A stretch of DNA of 40,878 nt, taken from positions 1-40,878 of the forward strand of contig NZ_JAHZUY010000033.1 in the NCBI RefSeq assembly GCF_019458025.1. Reading direction: 5' to 3'. Positions 21,903 to 31,799 of this stretch are shown one piece after another. Made by a program: the position numbers and the translations under genes. The notes beneath the pieces are model-generated. The model had not been told where the DNA came from. It saw only the letters and a list, made by a program, of their open reading frames with translations, and did no database searches. Numbering within the stretch: position 1 is the stretch's first letter; each line of letters starts with the position of its first letter. The stretch comes from Caldovatus aquaticus. Its GTDB lineage: Bacteria > Pseudomonadota > Alphaproteobacteria > Acetobacterales > Acetobacteraceae.

Positions 21903-23771
21903 CTAGTTCCGGTCCGGGCCCGCGCGCCGGCCTTCCTCGATCGCGCGCTCGCGCCCGCGCTCGATCCACCAGGAATCGAGCGCGAGATCGTAGCGCGGGC
22001 CGCGCGCCGGGCGCCCGAACTTGTCCCAGTAGGCGATGCGGAAGCTCTGGATGTGCCATTGCGGCACCACGTAGTCGTGCCAGAGCAGCACGCGGTCGAG
22101 CGCGCGGGTGCGCGCGATCAGCTCGGCGCGGTCGGGGGCCGCGATCACCATCTCCACCAGCTCGTCGATCACCGGATCGCAGATGCCGGCGACGTTCTGG
22201 CTGCCCGGCTCCTGCGCCTTGGCGCAGGTGAAGTAGTCGCGCTGCTCGTTGCCGGGGGAGAGGCCCTGGGGGATCACGTCCACCGTCATGTCGTAGTCGA
22301 AGTTCTCGATCCGCTTCTGGTACTGCGCCGGATCCACGGTGCGCACCTGCACCGCCATGCCGAGCCGCTCCAGCGCGTCCTTGTAGGGCAGGGCGACGCG
22401 CTCGAAGGAGGGCGAGGAGAGCAGGATCTCGAACTCGAAGGGCTGCCCCTGGGCGTTGACCAGGCGCCGCTCACGCACCGTCCAGCCGGCCTCGCGCATC
22501 AGGCCGAGCGCACGCCGCAGCCCCGCCCGGTTGTTGCCGGAGCCGTCGGTGACCGGCAGGCGGTATTCCTCGGTGAACAGCCTGTCGGGGACGCGGCCGC
22601 GGAAGCGCTCCAGGATCTCGCGCTCGCGCCCCTCGGGCAGGCCGCGCGAGGCGAGCTCGGAGTTGGAGAAGTAGGAGGCGGTGCGGGTGTAGGCGCCGTA
22701 GAACAGGTTGGCGTTCATCCACTCGAAGTCGAACACCTCGATCAGCGCGCGGCGCACGCGGGCGTCCTGGAACAGCGGGCGGCGCAGGTTGACCACGAAG
22801 GCCTGCATCCCGGTCGGGATCTCGTGGCGGATCTCCTCCTTCTTCACCAGGCCGCGCCGCACCGCCGGGAAGTCGTAGGCGGTGGCCCAGTCCTTGGCGA
22901 CGTTCTCGGTGCGGAAGTCGATCTGCCCGGCCTTGAAGGCCTCGAGCGCGACCGTGTTGTCGCGGAAGTACTCGTAGCGGATGCGGTCGAAGTTGGCGGT
23001 GCCGCGCATGGTGTTGAGGTCGCGCGCCCAGTAGTCCTCGACGCGGCGATAGACGACGGTGCGCCCGGGCTCGAAGCGCTCGATGCGGTAGGGGCCGGAG
23101 CCGAGCGGGACCTCGAGCGAGGGGCGGGCGAAGTCGCGCCCCTCCCACCAGTGCTTCGGCAGCACGTACATCTGGCCGATGATCTGCGGCAGCTCGCGGT
23201 TTTCCGCCGTGCGCAGGCGATAGACCACGCGGCGCTCCCCGTCCGCCCTCACCTCCGCCACGTCGGCCCAGTAGGCGCGGTAGAAGGGGCGGCCGTGCCG
23301 GCGCAGCGTCTCGAAGGTGAAGACCACGTCCGCGGCGGTGATGGGGCGGCCGTCGTGCCAGCGCGCGCCCTCGCGCAGCTCGTAGGCGATGGTCAGGCGG
23401 TCGGCGGAGAGCTCGATGGTCTCGGCGAGGTGGCCGTAGTCGGTGGCCGCCTCGTCGGCGCTCGTGCGGGTCAGGCGGTCGTAGAGGTTGGTCAGGCCGA
23501 CCGCGGCGGTGCCGCGCAGGATGAAGGGGTTGAAGCTGTCGAAGCTGCCGAGCGCGGTGAGCGCGATCTCGCCCCCCTTGGGCGCGTCCGGGTTGACCCA
23601 GGGCCAGTGCGGGAAGTCGCGCGGCAGGGCGGGCTCGCCGAGCAGGGAGAGGGCGTGGGTGCGGATCGTCCCGCCGCTGCCGCCCGTGCCGGCGCCCGCC
23701 TGGGCCCGGGCGGCAGCGGCGGGAGCGAGGGCGGCGAGGGCGCCGAGGGCGAGCAGGTCGCGGCGGAACAT
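21903..23771 (-). CDS. yejA: Peptide ABC transporter binding protein YejA
   Basis: A 622-residue periplasmic family-5 binding protein, the first gene of the operon. The N-terminus [20 protein letters not shown] has a twin arginine before the hydrophobic core, suggestive of Tat export, and ends near [34 protein letters not shown] and the later [13 protein letters not shown] are YejA signatures; the family binds oligopeptides and, in enterobacteria, microcin C. Start chosen at 23771; a longer frame to 23870 is Arg-rich and unlikely. The operon promoter should lie at 23772-23900. Confidence 0.95.
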   Translation of the reverse strand: MFRRDLLALGALAALAPAAAARAQAGAGTGGSGGTIRTHALSLLGEPALPRDFPHWPWVNPDAPKGGEIALTALGSFDSFNPFILRGTAAVGLTNLYDRLTRTSADEAATDYGHLAETIELSADRLTIAYELREGARWHDGRPITAADVVFTFETLRRHGRPFYRAYWADVAEVRADGERRVVYRLRTAENRELPQIIGQMYVLPKHWWEGRDFARPSLEVPLGSGPYRIERFEPGRTVVYRRVEDYWARDLNTMRGTANFDRIRYEYFRDNTVALEAFKAGQIDFRTENVAKDWATAYDFPAVRRGLVKKEEIRHEIPTGMQAFVVNLRRPLFQDARVRRALIEVFDFEWMNANLFYGAYTRTASYFSNSELASRGLPEGREREILERFRGRVPDRLFTEEYRLPVTDGSGNNRAGLRRALGLMREAGWTVRERRLVNAQGQPFEFEILLSSPSFERVALPYKDALERLGMAVQVRTVDPAQYQKRIENFDYDMTVDVIPQGLSPGNEQRDYFTCAKAQEPGSQNVAGICDPVIDELVEMVIAAPDRAELIARTRALDRVLLWHDYVVPQWHIQSFRIAYWDKFGRPARGPRYDLALDSWWIERGRERAIEEGRRAGPDRN

Positions 23772-23900
23772 GCCGCGAAGGTATGGTGTCCTTCCCCGCC
23801 TGCGGCAATGGCGGCCGCGCCGTCGCCCCGGCAGGCCACCCCGGCGGCCCTCGCCGCACCGGCGGCGCAACGGGCGCCCGCCCGCCGGGCGGAGGCGACG

Positions 23901-24695
23901 CTAGCCGGCGAGCAGGCCGATCGCCTCCGCGAGCAGCGCGGGATCGCCCACCGCGAGCACCCGCCCGTCCGAGTCGAGGGTCAGCGGCCGGCCGTCCCAG
24001 TCCGTCACCCGCCCGCCGGCGCCCTCGACCACCGGCACCAGCGCCGCCCAGTCCCAGGGCCGCATCGTGCTCTCCGCCACCACGTCCACGAGGCCGAGGG
24101 CGAGCAGGCCATAGGCGTAGCAGTCGCCGCCCCAGGTCACGCGCCGCGCCGCGGCGCGCAGGCGCTCGAAGCCCGGCCGGTCCTGGGGGCGGAACATGTC
24201 GGGCGAGGTGCAGGAGAGCTCGGCCTCGGCGAGCCGCGCGCAGGGCCGGCAGCCGACCGTGCCGCCGAGCGGCGAGCGGAACCGCGTCCGCGCGCCCGCC
24301 ACGCCGAGCCAGCGCTCGCCGGCGGCCGGCTGGTCAATCAGCCCGAGCACCGGCCCCCCCCGATGCAGCAGCGCGACCAGGCAGCCGAACAGCGGCCGCC
24401 CGGTGACGAAGGCGCGGGTGCCGTCGATCGGGTCCACCACCCACACCCATTCGGCGTCGGCGCGCTCGGCGCCGTATTCCTCGCCGATCACGCCGTGCGC
24501 CGGGAAGCGTTCGGCGAGCAGGGCGCGGATCGCGCGCTCCGCGGCGCGGTCGGCTTCGGTGACGGGAGAGGCGTCGCCCTTCGCCTCGACCAGCAGGGCG
24601 GAGCGGAACAGGGGGCGGATCACCGCCCCCGCGAGATCGGCGGCGGCCTCCGCGGCGGCGACGAATTCGGGCGGCACGGCGGCGCTGGCCGGCAT
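23901..24695 (-). CDS. hisN: Inositol-monophosphatase-family phosphatase (HisN-like)
   Basis: A 264-residue Mg-dependent phosphatase. Metal ligands sit in GEEYG (71-75), WVVDPIDGTRAF (86-97) and WDWAALVPVVEGAGG near residue 217. Residues DPIDGTRAFVTGRPLFG and the DYAYGLLALG-like DCYAYGLLALGLVDVV resemble the HisN histidinol-phosphatase subgroup used by alphaproteobacteria instead of HisB-type enzymes. An inositol- or other sugar-phosphate role cannot be excluded. It follows the cytochrome c gene by 46 bases on the same strand, so the two may be cotranscribed. Confidence 0.85.
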   Translation of the reverse strand: MPASAAVPPEFVAAAEAAADLAGAVIRPLFRSALLVEAKGDASPVTEADRAAERAIRALLAERFPAHGVIGEEYGAERADAEWVWVVDPIDGTRAFVTGRPLFGCLVALLHRGGPVLGLIDQPAAGERWLGVAGARTRFRSPLGGTVGCRPCARLAEAELSCTSPDMFRPQDRPGFERLRAAARRVTWGGDCYAYGLLALGLVDVVAESTMRPWDWAALVPVVEGAGGRVTDWDGRPLTLDSDGRVLAVGDPALLAEAIGLLAG

Positions 24696-24741
24696 CGCGC
24701 CCCCTCCGCCCCTCGCCCGCCCGCAGCCCCGCGCCCGGCGC

Positions 24742-25281
24742 TCAGGGCGCCGGCGCGTTGGGCGAGATCGAGCGCAGATAGGCGATCAGGTCGGCCCGCT
24801 GCTGCGCGTTGGGGATGCCGGCGAAGGCCATGCGGTTGCCCGGCGCATAGGCGCGCGGATTGGCGAGCCAGGCGTTCAGGTCCTCGTAGGTCCAGGGGCC
24901 CTGCTTGCCCTTGAGCGCGGGGGAGTAGTTGAACCCCGCGGCGTGGCCGTGCGGCGCGCCGACGATGCCGTAGAGATTGGGCCCGACGCCGTTGCGGCCG
25001 CCCTCGTTGAAGGTGTGGCAGGAGGCGCAGAGGCGGCGCGCGATCTGCTCGCCGTTCTGCGCGTTCGCGCTGGCGAGCAGCGGCGTGATCGGCTCGACCT
25101 GCGGCGCGGCCGCGGCGGGGGCCTGGGCGGCCTGCGTGGCGGCGGGCTGCCCGATGCGGATCGCGCTCTCGTGCGGCACGGTCGGCTGCACCACCAGCCG
25201 GCCGACGAAGCCCGCCACGCCGAAGACGACCCCCGCCGTCAGGATGGCGGCGAGGACCTTGTTGACCTCCATGCTGTCCAT
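24742..25281 (-). CDS. Membrane-anchored c-type cytochrome
   Basis: A 179-residue cytochrome c with an uncleaved N-terminal anchor (VNKVLAAILTAGVVFGVAGF, residues 6-25), an Ala/Pro-rich linker (45-70), and a class I haem domain: CASCH at 85-89, GPNLYGIVG, and the Met151 sixth ligand in GNRMAF. It resembles CycM/cytochrome c552, which feed electrons to terminal oxidases. Two ATGs start the gene (25281 and three codons later); the first has GGGAGAGGG upstream. It is divergent from kdsB. Confidence 0.92.
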   Translation of the reverse strand: MDSMEVNKVLAAILTAGVVFGVAGFVGRLVVQPTVPHESAIRIGQPAATQAAQAPAAAAPQVEPITPLLASANAQNGEQIARRLCASCHTFNEGGRNGVGPNLYGIVGAPHGHAAGFNYSPALKGKQGPWTYEDLNAWLANPRAYAPGNRMAFAGIPNAQQRADLIAYLRSISPNAPAP

Positions 25282-25473
25282 GCGCGGACCGAACCCTCTC
25301 CCCTGCGCCGCCCGGCGGGCGCCGATGCCGTCGCGGCGGCCCGCCGGGCGCGACGTTTGCGCCGCGGGGCCGCCTCGCCTAAAAGCGGCGCGGACCATAG
25401 TGCCCCCGCCCCGCTCCATCAACCCGTCGCCGTTCCGGCCGCAGCAACACCCCGATCCTCCGCCGCATCGCCC

Positions 25474-26220
25474 GTGAACCCGATAGTCGTCATCCCCGCC
25501 CGCATGGCTGCGACCCGGCTGCCGGGCAAGCCGCTCGCCGACATCCACGGCCGGCCGATGATCGTGCACGTGCTTGAGCGCGCGCGCGCGGCGGCGATCG
25601 GCCCGGTCGCCGTCGCCTGCGCCGAGCCCGGGATCGCCGCGGCGGTGCGCGCCGCGGGCGGCACCGCGGTGGTGGTGGCGGAGGACCTGCCCTCGGGCAC
25701 CGACCGGGTGCACCGGGCGCTGGCCGCGCTCGACCCCGCCGGCGCGCACGACGTGGTGGTGAACCTGCAGGGCGACTTCCCGACCCTCGCGCCGGAGGCG
25801 CTGCGCTCCGTCCTCGCCCCGCTCGCCGACCCGGCGGTGGACATCGCCACCCTGGTCTGTCCGATCGCCGACGCCGCCGAGGCGGCGACCGAGTCCTTCG
25901 TCAAGTGCGCCTGCGCCTTCGCGGGCGAGGCGCAGGTCGCGCCGGCGCTCTACTTCTCGCGCCTGCCGATCCCCTGGGGCGAGGGGCCGCGCTGGCACCA
26001 CATCGGCATCTACGCCTTCCGCCGCGCCGCGCTGGACCGCTTCGTGGCGCTGCCGCCGAGCCCGCTCGAGCGGCGCGAGCGGCTCGAGCAGCTCCGCGCG
26101 CTGGAGGCCGGGATGCGCATCGCCGTCGCGCGCATCGCGCACGGGCCGTTCGGCGTGGACACGCCGGAGGACCTGGAACGCGCGCGCCGCCTCCTCCGTC
26201 CGCGGGAAGGAGCGCCATGA
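25474..26220 (+). CDS. kdsB: 3-deoxy-manno-octulosonate cytidylyltransferase
   Basis: A 248-residue enzyme that activates Kdo with CTP to give CMP-Kdo for lipopolysaccharide inner core. The signature PARMAATRLPGKPLADIHGRPMI is at residues 6-27, with VVVNLQGDFPTLAPE (metal Asp) and FGVDTPEDLERAR. It starts with GTG at 25474 (VNPIVVIPAR); no ATG fits. It overlaps pheA by four bases (ATGA). In this family NLQGDxP is strongly conserved, and F rather than E follows GD here, as in some alphaproteobacteria. Confidence 0.95.
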   Translation: MNPIVVIPARMAATRLPGKPLADIHGRPMIVHVLERARAAAIGPVAVACAEPGIAAAVRAAGGTAVVVAEDLPSGTDRVHRALAALDPAGAHDVVVNLQGDFPTLAPEALRSVLAPLADPAVDIATLVCPIADAAEAATESFVKCACAFAGEAQVAPALYFSRLPIPWGEGPRWHHIGIYAFRRAALDRFVALPPSPLERRERLEQLRALEAGMRIAVARIAHGPFGVDTPEDLERARRLLRPREGAP

Positions 26221-27086
26221 GCACGACCGAGGGCCGCCGCGTCATCGCCTTCCAGGGCCTGCCCGGCGCCTATTCCGACCTTGCCTGCCGCGCCGCCTAT
26301 CCCGGCTGGACCACTCTGCCATGCCCGAGCTTCGAGGCGGCGATGGCGGCGGTGCGCGAGGGCCGCGCCGAGCTCGCCATGCTGCCCTGCGAGAACTCGC
26401 TCGCCGGCCGGGTGCCGGACATCCACCGCCTGCTGCCCGATTCGGGACTCTACGTGGTGGGCGAGCATTTCGAGCGGGTCGAGCACTGCCTGCTCGCCCC
26501 CCGGGGCGCGACGCTCGCCACCATCCGCCGCGTGCACAGCCATCCGGTGGCGCTCGGCCAGGTGCTGAAGCTGATCGAGGAGTTGCGGCTCGAACCGGTG
26601 ATCGAGGCCGACACCGCCGGGGCGGCGGCGCTGGTCGCGCGGCGCGGCGGGGCGGAGGACGCGGCGATCGCCTCCGCCCTCGCCGCCGAGATCTACGGCC
26701 TTGCGATCCTGCGCCGCAACGTCGAGGACGCGCCGCACAACACCACCCGCTTCTACGTGATGGCGCGCGAGCGGCGCGACCCGCCGCCGGAAGCGCCGAA
26801 CACGGTGACGACCTTCGTCTTCCGCGTGCGCAACGTGCCGGCCGCGCTCTACAAGGCGCTGGGGGGCTTCGCCACCAACGGCGTGAACCTGACCAAGCTC
26901 GAGAGCTACATGCTCAACGGGCACTTCACGGCGACGCAGTTCCTCTGCGACGTGGACGGCCACCCCGAGCAGCCGCCGCTCAAGCGGGCGCTCGAGGAGC
27001 TGGCCTTCTTCTCGCGCGAGCTGCGCGTGCTCGGCGCCTATCCGGCGCATCCGTACCGGCTGGACCAGGCGGCGGCGGGGGATTGA
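26217..27086 (+). CDS. pheA: Prephenate dehydratase
   Basis: A 289-residue monofunctional prephenate dehydratase making phenylpyruvate for phenylalanine synthesis. The catalytic domain (about 1-190) has FQGLPGAYSDLACR, LPCENSLAGRVPDI and EDAPHNTTRFYVM, whose Thr-Arg-Phe is catalytic. The ACT domain (about 195-280) has FRVRNVPAALYKALGGFATN and LTKLESYML, where phenylalanine feedback binds. GGAAGGAG precedes the ATG, which overlaps the kdsB stop. No chorismate mutase domain is present. Confidence 0.95.
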   Translation: MSTTEGRRVIAFQGLPGAYSDLACRAAYPGWTTLPCPSFEAAMAAVREGRAELAMLPCENSLAGRVPDIHRLLPDSGLYVVGEHFERVEHCLLAPRGATLATIRRVHSHPVALGQVLKLIEELRLEPVIEADTAGAAALVARRGGAEDAAIASALAAEIYGLAILRRNVEDAPHNTTRFYVMARERRDPPPEAPNTVTTFVFRVRNVPAALYKALGGFATNGVNLTKLESYMLNGHFTATQFLCDVDGHPEQPPLKRALEELAFFSRELRVLGAYPAHPYRLDQAAAGD

Positions 27087-27111
27087 GCGGAGGGGCGCCC
27101 GCCCGCCGCCC

Positions 27112-27441
27112 TCAGAACGAGCGCCGCACCGGCTCGACCCCGCCCGGCATGGCGAGGCCGCGGCGGCGCATGCAGTCGCGGAAGGCGCGGATCTCGGCCA
27201 GGCGGCGCTCCTCGCCGACGCGCAGCACGTTCTGCTGGTTGTCCACGTTCAGCTCGCGCGCGAGGCGCCGCACCTCCGGGCTGTCGCGCGCCTCGGCGCG
27301 GCAGAGCGCGGCCTCGGGCGGCTCCGGCTCGGCCGCCGCGGCCGCGTCGGCGGGCCGGCGCGATCCGCAGCCCGCGGCGGCGAGCAGGGCGAGCAGCAGC
27401 GCCGCGGCGCGGGCGGGAAGGGCATGGCGGCGGGGGGTCAT
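27112..27441 (-). CDS. Small putative lipoprotein
   Basis: A 109-residue protein with a lipoprotein signal: basic start, hydrophobic core, and lipobox LAAAGC with Cys near residue 25. The mature part has an Ala/Glu/Pro linker and a helical domain with two cysteines (ALCRAEARD and FRDCMRRRGL), possibly a disulfide. No known family is recognised. Its ATG overlaps the nudC stop by four bases, so translation is coupled. It converges with pheA. Confidence 0.72.
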   Translation of the reverse strand: MTPRRHALPARAAALLLALLAAAGCGSRRPADAAAAAEPEPPEAALCRAEARDSPEVRRLARELNVDNQQNVLRVGEERRLAEIRAFRDCMRRRGLAMPGGVEPVRRSF

Positions 27442-28364
27442 GCCAGGGCGAGCCAGTCCTCGATCAGCCGGCGGGCGATGGAATCCACGCGCGGCAGGGA
27501 GAAGCCGAGGGAGTCGGCCGCGCGCAGCTCGGCGCGCGAGAACCAGCGCGCGTCGCGCAGCTCCTGCGGGTCGATGCGGATCTCCTCGTCGAGCGCCTCG
27601 GCGTGGAAGCCGAGCATGATCGAGGAAGGGAACGGCCAGGGCTGCGAGGAGTGGTAGCGCACCGCGCCGACCCGCACCCCGGTCTCCTCCAGCACCTCCC
27701 GCCGCACCGCCTCCTCCAGGCTCTCGCCCGGCTCGACGAAGCCGGCCAGCGTCGAGTACATGCGCGTGCTGGGGAAGCGGTGCGAGTGGGCGAGCAGGCA
27801 GCGCTCGCCGCGCACTACCAGCATGATCACCGCCGGGTCGGTGCGCGGGAAATGCTCCGCCCCGCAGCCCGTGCAGCGCATCATGTGGCCGGCGCTCTGC
27901 GGCTCGCAGGGGTTGCCGCAGACGCCGCAGAAGCGGTGCTTCACGCGCCAGTGCATGAGGCCGCGCGCATGGGCGAGGACCGCGGCCTCGCCGGGCGGAA
28001 GCAGGCCCGCGACCTGGCGCAGGTCGGCGAAGGTGCCGACGCTCCCGGGCAGCAGCGGCAGCGGATCGTCGGCGGCCGAGCAGTCCACGGCGAAGACCGG
28101 GCGCTCCTCCCAGAGGCCGAGGAAGGCCCACGGGCCGCCGGCCATGCGGAGCCGCTCCGCCGCGCCGCCGCTGATGAGCAGCGCCTCCGGGCGGCCCTCG
28201 GCGACTCCCTTCATCAGGTTGCGGGAGCGCCAGACCGGGACGAAGAGACTGTCGGGGTCGCCGAGCGCGCGGGCGATGAACGCGGCGTCGTCGCGGCGGT
28301 GGGCGGCGCGGTCGAGCGGGCTGCCGGTGTAGGCGTTGGGCCGGCTGGGGGGGATCGGGAGCAT
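27438..28364 (-). CDS. nudC: NAD(+)/NADH diphosphatase NudC
   Basis: A 308-residue Nudix hydrolase that splits NADH to NMNH and AMP and can remove NAD caps from RNA. Zinc cysteines are at 146, 149, 164 and 167 (CGVCG, CTGCG). The Nudix box GFVEPGESLEEAVRREVLEE begins at 208, and SQPWPFPSS (240-248) is the NudC-specific motif that separates it from other Nudix proteins. The ATG at 28364 lacks an obvious ribosome binding site; the frame extends upstream but is then low-complexity. Confidence 0.94.
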   Translation of the reverse strand: MLPIPPSRPNAYTGSPLDRAAHRRDDAAFIARALGDPDSLFVPVWRSRNLMKGVAEGRPEALLISGGAAERLRMAGGPWAFLGLWEERPVFAVDCSAADDPLPLLPGSVGTFADLRQVAGLLPPGEAAVLAHARGLMHWRVKHRFCGVCGNPCEPQSAGHMMRCTGCGAEHFPRTDPAVIMLVVRGERCLLAHSHRFPSTRMYSTLAGFVEPGESLEEAVRREVLEETGVRVGAVRYHSSQPWPFPSSIMLGFHAEALDEEIRIDPQELRDARWFSRAELRAADSLGFSLPRVDSIARRLIEDWLALA

Positions 28365-28552
28365 GGAGGGACGAACGGTGCCATGCGGGCGCGCCCCCGG
28401 CAACCGCAGCGGGAACGAAGGCGCGCCCGACGGGGCGGCCGGGCGAGGGCGCGAGATCCGATCATCCGGCCGGGCCGTCCTTCCCGCGGGGGGCGCGGCC
28501 GTCGCCTCGGCGCGCCGCCCCCGGCGGGCCGCGCCATTCCGCACCCCCCGGG

Positions 28553-28580
28553 TTGCCGCGGCGGCCGGAAGGCATGATAT
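28553..28580 (+). promoter_or_regulatory. Promoter for SRP RNA
   Basis: TTGCCG at 28553-28558 and TGATAT at 28575-28580 are separated by 16 bases. Transcription would start about seven bases later, at the 5' end of the SRP RNA. The boxes agree with a sigma-70-type promoter and the placement is right. Confidence 0.6.
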
Positions 28581-28587
28581 CTCGCCT

Positions 28588-28685
28588 TGGAAGGTCGGTG
28601 ACGGACGGGCGTCTCGCCAACCCGGTCAGGTCCGGAAGGAAGCAGCCGTAACGAGCTCCGCCCGGGTCGCTTCGCCGGCCTTCCA
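28588..28685 (+). ncRNA. ffs: Signal recognition particle RNA (4.5S type)
   Basis: About 98 bases form a single long hairpin. The 5' end TGGAAGGTCGGTG pairs with CGCCGGCCTTCCA at the 3' end. The tip carries the strongly conserved Ffh-binding segment GTCAGGTCCGGAAGGAAGCA followed by GCCGTAA. Together with Ffh it targets nascent membrane proteins to the translocon. It lies about 60 bases before dnaX, an arrangement seen in many alphaproteobacteria. Confidence 0.95.
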
Positions 28686-28746
28686 CCCGTTCCACGCCGG
28701 CCCGCCCCCCTTGCGGCCGCCCTTCGGGACTCCGCCGCGCACGCGC

Positions 28747-30756
28747 ATGGCCGCCGCCGACCAGACCCTCTTCGGCTCCGACGCTTCCGCGGCGGACGGC
28801 GTTGCGCCGGCCGCGGAGGAGGGGCTGCCCGAGCCGCCGCCGCCCGCGGGGCCGGGGCTGTTCGATGCGCCCGCCGCCGCCCCGCCGCCCCAGGCCGACG
28901 GTGCGCCGGTCCGGGCGGCCGCCGCGCCCCCGGCGCCGGCGCCGCGCGCCGAGCTTGGCGCGGCCGCCTATCGCGTGCTCGCGCGCAAGTACCGCCCCAC
29001 CACCTTCGCCGAGCTGATCGGGCAGGAGGCGCTGGTGCGCACCCTGCGCAACGCCTTCGCGCAGAACCGCGTGCCGCACGCCTTCCTGCTCACCGGCGTG
29101 CGCGGGGTGGGCAAGACGACCACCGCACGCATCGTCGCCCGCGCGCTGAACTGCATCGGGCCGGACGGCGAGGGCGGGCCGACCGTGGACCCCTGCGGCG
29201 TCTGCCCGGAATGCCGGGCCATCCTCGCCGACCGGCACCCGGACGTGGTGGAGCTCGACGCCGCCTCCAACAACAGCGTGGACGACGTGCGCGAGCTGCG
29301 CGAGACGCTGCGCTACCGCCCGGTCCAGGGGCGCTTCAAGGTGCTGATCCTGGACGAGGTGCACATGCTCTCGGGCGCCGCCTTCAACGCCCTGCTCAAG
29401 ACGCTCGAGGAGCCGCCGCCGCAGGTGAAGTTCATGCTGGCGACGACCGAGCTCCGCAAGGTGCCGCTCACCATCCGCTCGCGCTGCCAGACGCACTACC
29501 TGCGCCGCGTCCCCCAGGCGGAGCTGCGCGCGCACTTCGCCCGCGTGCTGGAGAAGGAGGGCGTCGCCGCGGAGCCCGAGGCCGTGGCGATGATCGCGCG
29601 CGCCGCGGACGGCAGCGTGCGCGACGGGCTGTCGCTGCTCGACCAGGCGATCGCGCTGGCCGGCGCCGGCGGCGCCGTGACCGCGGAGGCGGTGCGGGAC
29701 ATGCTCGGCCTCGCCGACCGCGGCCTCGTCCTCGACCTGTTCGAGGCGCTGATGGGCGGCGACGTGGCCGGCGCGCTCGGGCTGATGGACCGCGCGCACG
29801 AGCGCGGGGCCGATCCGCTGGTGGTGCTCTCCGACCTCGCGGAGCTGACGCACCTGCTCTCCCGGATGCGCGCGGTGCCGGCGCTGCGCGAGGACCCCTC
29901 GCTGCCGGAAGCCGAGCGCGCGCGCGGCGCGGCGCTGGCGGCGAAGCTCTCCGTGCCGGTGCTGGCGCGGGCGTGGCAGATGCTGCTCAAGGGCATCGCC
30001 GAGGTGCAGCAGGAGGGGGTGGACCGCCGCGCCGCCGCCGAGATGGTGCTGATCCGCCTCGCCCACGCCGCGGACCTGCCGACGCCGGGCGAGCTGGTGC
30101 GGCGGCTGACGGAAGGCGGGACGGCGCCCGCCGTCCCCGCGCCCCCGCGCCCCGGCGCACCCGGCGGCGGGCTGCGCGCGGTCGCGGGCGGCGCGGTGGC
30201 GCACCGCGCCGCGGAACCGGTGGCGTCCGCCGCGCCGCTGCCCGGCACCTTCCGCGAGGTGGTGGCGCTCGCCTCCGGCAAGCGGCCGATGCTGCACGCC
30301 TACCTGCTGCACAGCGTCCACCTGGTGCGCTTCGCCCCCGGGCGCATCGAGATCCGCGTCGAGCCCAGCGCGCCGCGCGATCTCGCCGCCCAGCTCGCGC
30401 AGATGCTGCAGGAGGAGACCGGCGCGCGCTGGACCGTCGCCCTCTCCAACGCCGAGGGCGAGCCGACGCTGGCCGAGCAGGGCCGCGCCGCGGAGGCCGA
30501 GCGGCGCGAACTCGCGCGCAGCCACCCGCTGGTGCAGGCCATCCTCGCCGCCTTCCCCGGCGCCACCATCGAGGCGGTGCGCGACGCCTCGACCGATGCC
30601 TACGGCCTGCCCGCGGCGCCCGCCCTCGCGGCGCGCACCGCGGATGCGGCGGATGCCCCGGCGGAGGACGACGCCGGCGACATCGTCCCGCCCGAGGCGG
30701 AGCCCGGCGACCTCGACGACGACCTTTCCCCAGACGAGGGATACCCCGCCCCATGA
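28747..30756 (+). CDS. dnaX: DNA polymerase III subunits gamma and tau
   Basis: A 669-residue clamp-loader ATPase that loads the beta clamp and links the polymerase to the helicase. An Ala/Pro-rich N-terminal extension (1-70) precedes the AAA+ core. Walker A is GVRGVGKT (117-124), the zinc cysteines are 136, 150, 153 and 156, Walker B is LILDEVH (200-206), and the SRC arginine-finger segment is [13 protein letters not shown]. The C-terminal tau part (about 480-669) has SFREVVALA-like [19 protein letters not shown] and an acidic tail. The ATG at 28747 is the first after the SRP RNA. Confidence 0.96.
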   Translation: MAAADQTLFGSDASAADGVAPAAEEGLPEPPPPAGPGLFDAPAAAPPPQADGAPVRAAAAPPAPAPRAELGAAAYRVLARKYRPTTFAELIGQEALVRTLRNAFAQNRVPHAFLLTGVRGVGKTTTARIVARALNCIGPDGEGGPTVDPCGVCPECRAILADRHPDVVELDAASNNSVDDVRELRETLRYRPVQGRFKVLILDEVHMLSGAAFNALLKTLEEPPPQVKFMLATTELRKVPLTIRSRCQTHYLRRVPQAELRAHFARVLEKEGVAAEPEAVAMIARAADGSVRDGLSLLDQAIALAGAGGAVTAEAVRDMLGLADRGLVLDLFEALMGGDVAGALGLMDRAHERGADPLVVLSDLAELTHLLSRMRAVPALREDPSLPEAERARGAALAAKLSVPVLARAWQMLLKGIAEVQQEGVDRRAAAEMVLIRLAHAADLPTPGELVRRLTEGGTAPAVPAPPRPGAPGGGLRAVAGGAVAHRAAEPVASAAPLPGTFREVVALASGKRPMLHAYLLHSVHLVRFAPGRIEIRVEPSAPRDLAAQLAQMLQEETGARWTVALSNAEGEPTLAEQGRAAEAERRELARSHPLVQAILAAFPGATIEAVRDASTDAYGLPAAPALAARTADAADAPAEDDAGDIVPPEAEPGDLDDDLSPDEGYPAP

Positions 30757-31085
30757 AGAACCTCGGCAACATGCTCAAGCAGGCGCAGCAGATGCAGCAG
30801 CGCATGCAGGAGATGCAGGCCCGGCTCGAGGCCCTCGAGGTCGAGGGCCAGTCGGGCGCCGGCATGGTGAGGGTGACGCTCTCCGGCAAGGGCGACCTTC
30901 GCCGCGTCGCGATTGACCCGAGCCTGATGAGCGCCGACGAGCGCGAGGTGCTCGAGGACCTGCTGGTCGCGGCGCACGCGGACGCGCGGCAGAAGGTCGA
31001 GGCGGCGATGGCCGAGGAGATGCAGAAGGCGACCGCGGGGCTGAACCTGCCGAACCTGCCGGGCGGGCTCAAGCTGCCGTTCTGA
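30753..31085 (+). CDS. ybaB: YbaB/EbfC family nucleoid-associated protein
   Basis: A 110-residue DNA-binding protein forming tweezer-like dimers. The first helix [20 protein letters not shown] is diagnostic, followed by [19 protein letters not shown]. The C-terminus [13 protein letters not shown] is usual in alphaproteobacteria. It overlaps dnaX by four bases (ATGA) and precedes recR, the conserved dnaX-ybaB-recR order. Confidence 0.95.
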   Translation: MKNLGNMLKQAQQMQQRMQEMQARLEALEVEGQSGAGMVRVTLSGKGDLRRVAIDPSLMSADEREVLEDLLVAAHADARQKVEAAMAEEMQKATAGLNLPNLPGGLKLPF

Positions 31086-31128
31086 CGTTCCGTTTCCGGG
31101 GAACCGCCCGGCCGCGGCGGCGACCGCG

Positions 31129-31725
31129 ATGAGCGAGTCCGAACCGATCGAGCGCCTGGTCGGCCTGCTGGCGAAGCTGCCCGGCCTCGGCCGGCGCAGC
31201 GCGCGGCGCGCCGTGCTGCGCATGCTGATGCAGCCCGAGGCGCTGATGCTGCCGCTCGCCGCGGCGCTGCGCGAGGCGGCCGAGGCGGTGCGCCCCTGCG
31301 CCGTGTGCGGCAACCTGGACACGCGAAGCCCCTGCGCGATCTGCCGCGATCCGCGGCGCGAGCGCGGGGTGATCTGCGTCGTCGAGGGGGTGGCGGACCT
31401 CTGGGCGCTGGAGCGCGCGCAGGTGCATCGCGGCCTCTATCACGTGCTCGGCGGCACGCTCTCCGCGCTCGGCGGCGTCGGGCCGGAGGACCTGGCGATC
31501 CGGCCGCTGCTCGCGCGGGTGGCGGAGGACGGTGCCGAGGAGGTGATCCTTGCGCTTCCCGCGACGGTGGATGGCGCGACCACGGCGCACTACCTGACCG
31601 ACCGGCTGCGGCCGACCGGCGTGCGCGTCACGCGGCTCGCGCAGGGCGTGCCGGTCGGCGGCGCGCTCGACGTGCTGGACGAGGGAACGCTGGCGGCGGC
31701 GGTGAAGGCGAGGCGTCCGGCCTAG
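31129..31725 (+). CDS. recR: Recombination protein RecR
   Basis: A 198-residue recombination-mediator protein acting with RecO/RecF to load RecA at gaps. The helix-hairpin-helix ([18 protein letters not shown]) is at the N-terminus, the zinc finger cysteines are 57, 60, 69 and 72, and the Toprim domain begins [15 protein letters not shown]. It ends in an Ala/Arg-rich tail. Forty-three bases follow ybaB. Confidence 0.96.
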   Translation: MSESEPIERLVGLLAKLPGLGRRSARRAVLRMLMQPEALMLPLAAALREAAEAVRPCAVCGNLDTRSPCAICRDPRRERGVICVVEGVADLWALERAQVHRGLYHVLGGTLSALGGVGPEDLAIRPLLARVAEDGAEEVILALPATVDGATTAHYLTDRLRPTGVRVTRLAQGVPVGGALDVLDEGTLAAAVKARRPA

Positions 31726-31799
31726 GGCCCGGTGCGGGGACCGCTCCCCGGGGGGCGCCCGCGTCGTTCGGCCGAGCGCGCCAGTCGGGAGGACCGGGC

